Part shown: positions 53,601 through 64,000 of the stretch, in pieces | How the letters are laid out: the number at the start of each line of letters is the position of its first letter | Position numbering within the stretch: position 1 is the stretch's first letter | From: Closterium sp. Naga37s-1 | Taxonomy: Eukaryota; Streptophyta; Zygnematophyceae; Desmidiales; Closteriaceae | DNA: 64,000 bases | Assembly: GCA_947471745.1 (NCBI GenBank) | Contig: CANJKZ010000724.1 | Coordinates: forward strand, 868,001 to 932,000 | Reading direction: 5' to 3' | Made by a program: the position numbers and the translations under genes | Notes under the pieces: generated by a model | The model's input: the letters and a program-made list of their open reading frames with translations, nothing else | The model's database searches: none | What the model was told of the DNA's origin: nothing

Positions 53601-56600
53601 CATTGTACCAACCACATGGGTAAGAGACGCACATACTATTTGTACGAACCATATGGGTAAATGACGCACATACCCAGTGTACCAACCATATAGAGTGACG
53701 CACCTATTATTTGTACCAACCATATGGGTATCTGACGCACATACTCATAGTACCGACCAGATTGGTAAGTGACGCACATACTCGTTGTACCAACCATATG
53801 GGTAAGTGACACGCTTACTCTTTGTACCAACCATATGGGTAAGTGACACACATACTCATTGTACCAACCAATTGGGTAAGAGACGCACATACTCTTTGTA
53901 CCAACCATATGGGAAAGTGACGCACATACTCAATGTACCAACCAAATGGGTAAGTGACGCACATACTCTTTGTACCAATCATATAGGTAAGTGACGCATT
54001 TACTCTTTGTACCAACCAAATGGGTAAGTGACGCCCTTACTCATAGTACCAACCGTATGGATAAGTGACGCACTTACTCATACTACCAACCAAATAGGTA
54101 AGAGAAGCAGATACTCTTTGTACCAACCATAATCGGTAAGTAACGCACTATACATTGTACCAACCTGTTCGGTAAGTAACGCACTTACTCATTGTACCAT
54201 CAAAACTGGTAAATGACGCAGATACTCTTTGTACCAACCATATGGGTAAGTGACGCACTTACCCAGTGTACCAACCATATAGATTATTGACGCACTTACT
54301 CTTTGTACCAACCATATGGGTATGTGACGCACATACTCATAGTACTAACCATATTGGTAAGTAACGCACATATTCTTTGTACCAACCATATGGGAAAGTG
54401 ACGCACATACTCAGTGTACCAACCAAGTGGGTAAGTGACGCACTTACTCTTTGTATCAACCATATGGGCAAGTAACGCACTTACTGATTGTACCAACCGA
54501 ATCGGTAAGTGATTCAGTTACTTTTTGTACCAACCAAATCAGTAAATGAAGCACTTTCTCATAGTACCAACCAAATGGGTAAGAGACGCACATACTCTTT
54601 ACACCAACCATATGGGTAAGTGACGCACATATTCAGTGTACTAACCAAATGGGTAAGTGACGCACATACTCATAGTACCAACCAAATAGGTAAGAGACGC
54701 ACAGACTATTTGTACCAACCATATGGGTAAGTTACGAACTTATTGAGTGTACCAACCATACTTATTGCACGAATCAAATTGGTAAATGACGCAGTTTGTC
54801 TTTGTGCCAACCATATGGGTAAATGACGCACTTACTCATTGTACCAACCAAATGGGTAAGAGACACACATACTCTTTATACCAACCATATAGATATCTGA
54901 CGCACATACTCATAGTACCAACCATATTGGTAAGTGACGCACCTACTCTTTGTACCAACCGTATGGGTACGTGCCACAGTTACTTTTTTTACGAACCATA
55001 TGGGTACGTGACGCACTTACTCATCGTACCTACCAAATAGGTAAGAGACGTACTTACTCTTTGTACCAACCATATCGGTATCTGACGCACATACTCATAG
55101 TACCAACCATATAGGAAAGTGACGCACTTACTCTTTGTACCAGCCATAGGGGCAAGTAACGCAATTACTAATTGTACTGACCAAATAGGTAAGTGACGCA
55201 GTTACTTTTTTGTACCAACCATATGGTAAGTGACGCACATACTCTTTGTACCAACCATATAGGTAAGTGACGCACTTACTTTTTGCACCAACCAAATAGG
55301 TAGGTGGCGCCCTTACTCATAGTACCAACCATATGTGTAAGTGACGCACTTATCCTTTGTACCAAACATATGGGCAAGTAACGCACTTACTGATTGTACC
55401 AACCAAATGGGTAAGTGACGCAGTTATTTTTTGTACCAACCATATGGGTAAGAGACGCACATACTCTTTACACCAACCATATGGGTAAGTGACGCACTTA
55501 CCCTTTGTACCAACCATATGGGAAAGTGACGCATTTACTCATATTACCAACCAAATAGGTAAGAGAAGCACACACTCTTTGTACCAACCATATGGGTAAG
55601 TGAAGCACTTACTCATAGTACCAACCAAATAGGTAAGAGAAGCACACACTCATTGTACCAACCATATTGGTAAGTGACGCACATAGTCTTTGTACCAACC
55701 ATATGGGTAAGTGACACACTTACTCACCAACCATATGGGAAAATAACGCAGTTACTCATTGTACCAACCAAATGGGTAAGTGACGCCCTTACCCATAGAA
55801 TCAACCATATGGGTAAGTGACGCACTTACTCAGTCTACCAACCATATGGGCAAGAGACGCACTTACTCATTGTACCAACCAAAGTGGAAAATGACGCAGT
55901 TACTTTTTGTACCAACGATATGGGTAAGAGACGCACATACTCTTTGTACCAACCATATGGTTCAGTGACGCACTTATTCAGTGTACCAACCATATAGATA
56001 AGTAACGCGCTTACTAATTGTACCAAGCAAATGGGTAAGAGACGCACATACTTTTTGTACCAACCATATGGATAAGTTATGCACATACTCTTTGTACCAA
56101 CGATATGGGCAAGTGACGCACTTACTCATTGTACCAACCAAATGGGTAAGAGACGCACGTACTCTTTGTACCAACCATATGGGTAAGTGATGCACTTACT
56201 CAGTGTACCAACCATATAGATAAGTGACGCACTTACTCATTGTACCAACCAAATGGGTAAGAGACGCACTTACTCTTTGTACCAAACATATGGGCGAGTA
56301 AGGCACTTACTCATTGTACTAACCATATGGGTAAGTGACGCACTTACTCAGTGTACCAACCAAATTCCTAACTGACGCACATACTTTTTGTAACAACCAT
56401 ATACGTAAGTGACGCGGTTACTCTTTGTATACCAACCAAATGGGTAAGAGACGCATATACTCTTTGTACCAACCATATGGTAAGTGACGCACTAACTCAG
56501 TCTACCAACCATATGGATAAGTGACGAACTTACTCTTTGTACAAACAATTTGGGTATTTGACGCACATACTCATAGTACCAACCATATGGGTAAGTGACG

Positions 56601-59600
56601 CACATATTCAGTGTACCAACATATAGAGTGACGCACTTTCTCTTTGTACCAACCATTTGGGTAAGTGACGCACATACTACCAACCATATGGGTAAGTGAC
56701 GCACATACTCTTTGTACCAATTATATGGTAAGTGACGCACTTACTTTATGTACCTACCATATGGGTAAGTAACGCACTTATTCGTTGTACCAACCAAATG
56801 GTTAAGGGACGCAGTTCCTTTTTGTACCAACCATATGGGTAAGTGACGCACTTACTCTTTGTACCAACCAAATAGGTAAGAGACGCACATACTCTTTGTA
56901 CCAACCATATGGGTAAGTGACGCACTTACTCATAGTACCATCCAAATGGGTAAGAGACGCACATACCCTTTGTACCAACCATATGGGAAAGTGACGCACT
57001 TACTCAGTCTATTTACCATATAAGTAAGTGACGCACTTACTCCTAGTACCAACCATTTAAGTAAGTGACGCACATACTCAGAGTACCAACCATATGGGTA
57101 AGTGACGCACATACTCTTTGTACCAACTATATGGGTAAGTAACACAATTACTCGTTGTACCAACCAATTGGGTAAGTGACACAGTTACTTTTTGTACCAA
57201 CCATATGGGTAAGTGACGCACTTACTCATAGTTCCAACCAAATGGGTAAGAGACGCACACACTCTTTGTACCAACCATATGGGAGAGTGACGCACTGACT
57301 CAGTGTACCAACCAAATTCGTAAGTCGCGCACATACTTTTTGTACCAAGTGACGCACTTACTCTTTGTACCGACCAATTGTGGAAGCGATGCCCTTACTC
57401 ATAGTACCGACCATATTGATAAGTGTTGCACTTACTATATGGAACAACCATATGGATAAGTGACGCACTTACTATTTGTACCAATTATATGGTTAAGTGA
57501 TGCACGTACTCATAGTACCAACCAAATGGGTAAGAGACGCATATACTCTTTGTACCAACCATATTGTAAGTGACGCAATTACTCAGTATACCAACCATAT
57601 GGGTAGGTGACGCACCTACTATTTGTACCAACCATATGGGTAAGTAACGCACTTACTCATAGTACCAACCAAATGGGTAAGAGAGGCACTTACTCTTTGT
57701 ACATTCCATATGGGTAAGTGATGTACTTACTCATAGTACCAACCAAATGGGTAACAGACACATATACTCTTTGTACCAACCATATTGGTAAGTAACGCAC
57801 ATACTCATAGTACCAAACAAATGGGTAAGAGATGCACATACTCTTTGTACCAACCATATTGGTAATTAACGCACATTCTCATAGTACCAACCAAATGGGT
57901 AAGAGACACGTATACTCTTTGTACCAACCATATTGGTATGTAACGCACATTCTCATAGTACCAACCAAATGGGTAAGAGACGCACATACTTTTTCTACAA
58001 ACCATATGGGTAAGGACACACTTACTCTTTGTACCAACTATATGGTTAAGTGACGCATTTACTATCTGTACTAACCATATGGATAAGTAATACACTTATG
58101 CATTGTACCAACCAAATGGATAAGTGACGCACTTAATCTTTGTACCAACCATATGGGAAAGTAATATACTTACTCGTTGTACCAACCATACGGGTAAGTG
58201 ACACATCTACTCTTTGTACCAACCATATGCGTGAGTGACGCAATTACTCATTGTACAAACCATTTGTATAAGTGACGCATTTACTCATACTACCAACCAT
58301 ATTGGTAAGTGATGCACTTACAAATTGTACCAACCATATGGGTAAGTGACGCATTTACTAATTGTACCAACCCTATGGCTAAGTGACGCACTTACTCACC
58401 ATACGGGTAAATGACGCACATACCAATTGTACCAACCATTTGCCTAAGTGACGCACTTACTCATAGTACCAACCATATTGGTAAGTGACGCATTTATAAA
58501 CTGTACCAACCATATGGGTTAACGACGCAGTTACTCTTTGTACCAACAATAAGTAAGTGACGTACTTACTCATTCTACCAACCATATTGGTAAGTGATGC
58601 ACTTACTAATTGTACCAACCATATGGCTAAGTGACGCACTTACTCATAGTACCAACCTTATGGGTAAGTGACGCACTTACTAATTGTACCAACCATATGG
58701 CTAAGTGACGCACTTAATCATTGTACCAACCATATTGGTAAGTGATGCACTTACTAATTGTACCAACCATATGGGTAAGTGACGCATTTACTATCTGTAC
58801 TAACCATATGGATAAGTAATACACTTACGCATTGTACCAACCAAATGGATAAGTGACGCACTTAATCTTTGTACCAACCATATGGGAAAGTAATATACTT
58901 ACTCGTTGTACCAACCATACGGGTAAGTGACACATCTACTCTTTGTACCAACCATTTGTATAAGTGACGCATTTACTCATACTACCAACCATGTTGGTAA
59001 GTGATGCACTTACAAATTGTACCAACCATATGGGTAAGTGACGCATTTACTAATTGTACCAACCCTATGGCTAAGTGACGCACTTACTCACCATACGGGT
59101 AAATGACGCACATACCAATTGTACCAACCATTTGCCTAAGTGACGCACTTACTCATAGTACCAACCATATTGGTAAGTGATGCACTTACTAATTGTACCA
59201 ACCATATGGGTAAGTGACGCACTTACTCATAGTACCAACCTTATGGGTAAGTGACGCACTTACTAATTGTACCAACCATATGGCTAAGTGACGCACTTAA
59301 TCATTGTACCAACCATATTGGTAAGTGATGCACTTACTAATTGTACCAACCATATGGCTAAGTGACGCACTTACTAATTGTACCAACCCTATGGCTAGGT
59401 GACGCACTTACTCATATTACCAACCATATGGGTAAATGACGCACATACCAATTGTACCAACCATATGGGTAAGTGACGCACTTACGAATTGTACCAACCA
59501 TATGGCTAAGTGACGCACTTACTCATAGTACCAACCATATTGGTAAGTAATGCAATTACTCTTTGTACGAACCATTTGTGTAAGTGACGCACTTACTCTT

Positions 59601-60861
59601 TGTACCAACCATATGGCTAAGTGGCGCACTTACTCATTGTACCACCATACGGGTAAGTGACACATTTACTCTTTGTACCAACCATAAGGGTTAGTGACGC
59701 AATTACTCTTTGTACGAACCATCTGTGTAAGTGACGCACTTAATCTTTGTAACAACCGTATGGGTAAGTGACGCACTTACTCATAGTACCAACCATATGG
59801 GTAAGTGACACACGAACTAATTGTACTAACCATATGGCTAAGTGCGCTTACTCATAGTACCAACCATATTGGTAAGTGACGCAATTACTCTTTGTACCAA
59901 CCATATGGGCAAGTGACGCACTCACTTGTACCAATCATATGGGTAAGCAAAGCACGTACTCTTGTAACAACCTTATGGGTAAGTGACGTACTTACTCTTA
60001 CTCACAGCCATATGGGTAAGTGACACACTTACTCTTTGTACCGACCATATGGGTAAGTGACGAACTTACTCTTTGTACCAACCGTATGGGTAAGTGACGA
60101 ACATACTCTTATACCAACCATATGAGTAAGTGACACACATACTCTTTGTACAAACCATATGGATAAGTAACACACTTTCTCTTTGTAACAACCATATAGT
60201 GACGCAGATACGCATAGTACCAGCCATGAGGGTAAGTGACGTACATATTCAATGTACCAACCATATGGTAAGTGACGCGTTTTTCTAGTACCAACCATAT
60301 GAGTAAGTAACGCACGTACTCTTTGAAACAATCATATGGGTAAGTGACGCATTTACTCTTTGAACCAACCATATAAGTGAGAGACACACTTACTCTTTGT
60401 ACCAAGCATATGGGTAAGTGACACACTTTCTTTGTACCAACCATATGGGTAAGTAACGCACTTACTCATAGTAACAACCATATGGGTAAGTGAGGAACTT
60501 ACTCTTTGTACGTTGGTAAGTGACGCATGTATTCATTGTACAAACCATATGGGTAACTAACTCACTTATTTTCCGTACCAACCATATGGGTAAGTGACGC
60601 ACTTACTCTTTGTACGAAGCATATGGGCAAGTGACGTACCTACTCTTACTACCTAAGCTATATGGAAAAGTGGCTCACTTACTCTTTGTACATCATATGA
60701 GTAAGTGTCGCACTAACTATTTGTACCAACCATATGGGTAAGCGACACACTTACTCTTTGTACCAACTATATAGGTAATTGATGCACATACTCATGGGTA
60801 TAAACCATATGGGTAACTAACCCACTTTCTTTCTGTACCAACCATATGGGTAAGTGACGTA
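50689..60861 (-). repeat. Satellite 1, block 3 (37-bp monomers, about 275 copies)
   Basis: The largest array. The plus strand reads CTCTTTGTACCAACCATATG followed by GGTAAGTGACGCACTTA, the reverse complement of blocks 1 and 2. Two monomer types often alternate (ACTCTTTGTACCAACCATATGG and ACTCATAGTACCAACCAAATGG), giving a 74-bp dimer in places. It contains a tandem segmental duplication of about 1298 bp (about 51533-52830 and 52831-54128) and a second repeated segment (about 58052-58220 and 58781-58950). Open frames on both strands arise because 37 is not a multiple of 3, so three monomers give a 37-codon cycle; none is a gene. Confidence 0.95.
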
Positions 60862-60866
60862 CTTTC

Positions 60867-61836
60867 TGTTGGGTGCAAATTACGCTTGATGCATTTGCAG
60901 GTATTCGCGCAATGTGCGGTTCGGCACAACATTGTACGCGCTATGAACAGTGCAAACAGAAAGGACGAGCTCGCAAATGAACCCCAGATGGAAGCTTTGC
61001 AGTTCGGTTCATTTGAATGCTCAGATTCAGTTTTATCCAACTCAGAATTGTATTGTTTTGTTTGGTTATATATAGTGTGCTAGGGCCGGCACTATAGGGG
61101 TACAATTAGGTGAAGGTTGGATGTTGTTTGTCTGTACTACAGGGCCAGGGGAAACTAGCAAAAACCAGAATTTGGCTGGTTGGGCAAGGACAAAACAGGT
61201 TCTTTTTTTAGGACCTGAACCTGGTTGTTGTTTTCCCACGTTGGAAAAACAGAACCAGAGGTGTTTTACCAACCTACCACCTGCTATTTTGTCCAGCCAG
61301 CTTGGTTCTGTTGCTTGGAACTATTTGGGATCATCCCTGGTTGTTCCCAGGTCCTTGCTAGCTATAACTATATATTCCTTCTCTGTTTGTACCTGGATAT
61401 AGTCAAATTGAATTAATTGAATTCATTCCGTGCTGGAATTTCGTTTCTACGCGGTGCGACGGCGGAATGCTACCGAGTCAACGCTAGTACGCTAGTAGTA
61501 CGACGCTAGGCAAACGCTGTCCGAGCCGTAACTCTGCAATGGCAGAACTTTTCGCGAGGCAACTTGGTTTATTTTATAGCTCTTGGAGTGAGCTTCGATA
61601 TAGAACATTCTCAGCTTAATCCGATCGACGGTCTGCATGGCACGCTGCGCGACGTTCAATGTACTCTTGCTGTTTTGACTAAGTCCCTCATGATCCCTCT
61701 CTCTACAAACTCGGACCCGAAGATAGGGGCTGGTCTTGTACCAAGCACCAAGGGACCCTTGGAGGTGACCCCGATGAGAGGTTTTAAGTTGGATAGTGTC
61801 ATAATAATTCGAGTTTACTAGGCCCTTACACCAACA
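60867..61836 (+). mobile_element. Solo-LTR-like insertion in satellite 1
   Basis: 970 bp beginning TGTTGGGTGCAA and ending TTACACCAACA, with inverted ends TGTTGG/CCAACA and a 5-bp target duplication CTTTC (60862-60866 and 61837-61841). It contains TTATATATAGTGTGC (about 61066-61080), a possible TATA region. No gag or pol similarity and no internal LTR pair is seen, so a solo LTR is likelier than a full element. Strand is undetermined; plus is assumed from the TATA orientation. Confidence 0.72.
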
Positions 61837-61841
61837 CTTTC

Positions 61842-62973
61842 TCTTACTACCAACCATATGGACAAGTGGCGAACTTACTATTTGTACTGGCCATAGGAAT
61901 AAGTGACGAACTTACTATTTGTACCAACCATATGGGTAAGTGACGCACTTTCTCTTTGTGGCTGAGTAACACACTTACACATTGTACCAGCCAAATGGGT
62001 ACGAGATGCACTTACTCTATGTACCAACCATATAGGTAAGCGATGCACTACTCTTTGTACGAACCATATGGGTAAGTGACGCACTTACTCTTTGTACCAA
62101 CTACATTAGTGAGTCGCGCACTAACTCTTTGTACGAACCATATGGGTAAGTAACACGATACTTTTTGTACCAACCATATGGGTAAGAAACGCACTTAAAC
62201 TTTGTACCAACGATATGGGTAAGTGATGCAGTTACTATTTGTACCAACCATATGGGAAAATGACGCACTTACTCTTTGTACTAACCATATGGGTAAGTGA
62301 CGCGCTTACCCATTGTACCAACCATATGGGTAAGTGACACACTTACTCTTTGAACCAACCATATGAGTATGAAACACACTTACTCATAGTACCAACCGTA
62401 TCAGTAAATGACGCACTTACTCTTTGTACCAACCATATGGGTAAGTGACGCACTTACACTTTGTACCAACCATATAGATACCATATAGATAATTGACGCT
62501 CTTACCTTTTGTACCAACCATATGTGTAAGTAACACACCTACTCTTTGTAAGAACCATATCGGTGAGAACCGCACTTACTCATAGCACCAACCATATGGG
62601 TAAGCGACGCACTTACTCATTGTACCAACCATATGGGTAAGTGGCTTACTTACTCTTTGTACCAACAATATGGGTAAGTGACCCACTTACCCCTTGTACC
62701 AACTATATGGGTAAGTGACGCACATACTCATTGTACCAACCATATGGGTAAGTAACGCACGTACTGTTTGTACCAACCATATAAGTAAGTAACGCATTAT
62801 TCATTGTACCAACCATATGGGTAAGCAACGCACTTACTATATGTATGAACCATATGGGTAAGTAACACATTTACTCATTGTACCAACCATATGGGTAAGT
62901 GACCCACTTGCTCATCGTACCAACCATATGGGTAAGTGACGCACTTACTCTTTGTACCAACCATATGGGTATG
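61842..62973 (-). repeat. Satellite 1, block 4 (37-bp monomers, about 30 copies)
   Basis: Continues block 3 after the LTR-like insertion, same orientation. It is interrupted at 62974 by a Ty3/gypsy LTR. Confidence 0.93.
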
Positions 62974-63321
62974 TGTAAGGAAAATTTATTTTCCTTACTT
63001 CGCACCCTTGCTTACCGCGTACACGACTGTTCCCGCCACCATTTCCCAACAGTTCACCGTTACTACTCGCGCCATTCGCCTTGACCATTGTTCCCGCCAC
63101 TGTTCACGACGCGACGCAACCCTACGGTTCGGTTGGTAACCCGCGCTCCGGACCTCCGCCTCGACATTTCTCAACCTCGGTGCTAGGCCCATAGCGCACC
63201 CGAATTTCTCGCGTTATCGTTACCACGCTAGCTATATAATCGTCGCTCATTCCTTCGCTCAATGTACTGTTGTGCTCCGATAGTGAAATTCTTGCTCGCT
63301 CGCTCAGTTGCATTCGTAACA
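62974..63321 (+). repeat. Element G 5' LTR
   Basis: 348 bp. It opens with a perfect 10-bp inverted repeat GTAAGGAAAA/TTTTCCTTAC separated by TTTA (62975-62998). It contains CTATATAATCG (about 63230-63240), a likely TATA box. Confidence 0.65.
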
Positions 63322-64000
63322 CTTGGTATTCAGATCCTACGATCTCTTCTCCGACCGCGCCCACACCTTCGCTTCCCCACTATCTCAATTTTTGCAGGGG
63401 GTACACGTCCCTCAGCGATCAAGCACCGCTGCTCGTGTGCTCTATCGTAAGCACACTCAGCCACGACTAAGGCTCTCGCTGAGCTCGCCTGACACCCCCG
63501 CCATGCTGAATTCAACCTCGCGACGTTGACGCAAGAGCGCCTCGACGAACTTCTGCGCCAACTCGAGGACTCGACAATCGTAATTGCGACGCTCACGGCG
63601 AAACGCGAATCCGCACGACAACAATCAACAGCGAATGCACCAGCACCAACACCCGCAAATGCACCCGCGCAATCGGATGAGCCGATTGTCATCTCACCAG
63701 GCACACCGTCGCAGCACGACAGCGTTGGACAACGCTCAGGCGCAATCAGCGATGGCGCCGCCCAATCAATGCCGGGCATGGAGAGGACCAGGGCCACACC
63801 GGGCATAAACGTACGTCGCGAAGCTCGTCCTCACGTCGAATTTACTGCACCGGCCGGCAATGACAACATTGGTGAGCCGATGCCACTCAAGCCGTAGCGC
63901 CCGCCCTGCTTCGATCCTAGCCAGCGTGGAGGTCCGACGGTCCAATCGTGGATTTTCACGATGAACGTGTATTTTTACGCGAATTGCGTCACGTCGGATG
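62974..64000 (+). mobile_element. Ty3/gypsy-like element G: 5' LTR, PBS and gag start (cut by window end)
   Basis: The LTR is 62974-63321 (348 bp, TGTAAGGAAAA...TTCGTAACA). Two bases later comes TGGTATTCAGATCC at 63324, a PBS of initiator-Met type with changes. Gag-like sequence begins about 63505: AEFNLATLTQERLDELLRQLED (heptad-like), an Ala/Pro-rich stretch, then FDPSQRGGPTVQSWIFTMNVYFYAN (about 63910-63980), like the retrotransposon gag core 'F.G.....v..Wl..me.yf'. The rest of the element lies beyond the window, so family and integrity cannot be settled; at least one lesion is visible in gag. Confidence 0.7.

Noticed and set aside
50689-62973. Many open frames encoding MVGTKSKCVTYPYGWYKEY-like peptides
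   Set aside because: A 37-bp monomer read three times gives a 37-codon cycle in every frame. Starts and ends follow random satellite mutations, and both strands behave alike.

Overview
This window looks like nuclear DNA of a streptophyte plant or alga. The evidence is plant-type Ty1/copia and Ty3/gypsy retrotransposons, a plastid psbD fragment, short TTTAGGG-type runs, and a primer-binding site matching the 3' end of plant tRNA-Phe. A charophyte such as Chara is my impression only. I found no intact host protein gene, rRNA gene or tRNA gene. The region is a repeat-dense, heterochromatin-like stretch made of nested retroelements and 37-bp satellites.

Layout, left half. 1-6080 holds Ty3/gypsy integrase remnants interrupted by a small copia derivative (179-3439) that carries a pol fragment of another copia in antisense. 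6480-8700 is an old minus-strand copia. 8700-9870 holds a minisatellite and an unclassified dispersed repeat (Y). 9870-11145 is a decayed Plavaka-like DNA transposase. 11147-12880 is copia debris. 13161-20687 is a very young copia element ('copia-2') with two identical 137-bp LTRs and TSD AGAAG, sitting inside a second copy of repeat Y. 20757-21842 is 37-bp satellite 1. 21843-35992 is an old minus-strand copia ('D') that contains a psbD plastid fragment (24168-24480), a young plus-strand copia ('copia-3', 25780-33107, TSD TTCCT) and a family-C LTR (34130-35145).

Layout, right half. 35993-37948 is satellite 1. 37949-45627 is copia 'C' (TSD TTACT) with a tRNA-like SINE cluster and an inverted deletion derivative of its own family ('E', 40221-42634, TSD CCGAC) inside it. 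45645-47011 is satellite 2, a different 37-bp repeat. 47012-47540 is a stretch dense in TGTTCG/CGAACA. 47540-50688 is a Ty3/gypsy pol remnant with a duplicated tail. 50689-62973 is satellite 1 in the opposite orientation, interrupted by a solo-LTR-like insertion (60867-61836, TSD CTTTC). 62974 to the end is the 5' LTR and gag start of another Ty3/gypsy element.

The most unusual items are: the antisense-pol-capturing mini-element bounded by duplicated primer-binding sites; the psbD fragment inside a copia; a repeated LREWY peptide module that precedes low-complexity tracts in copia polyproteins; the tRNA-Phe primer site; LTR insertions lying between longer flanking duplications; and two unrelated-looking satellites that share a 37-bp period. 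Retroelements are treated as fossils: parts and ages are given, single lesions are not. No search or alignment could be run; all identities are by eye.
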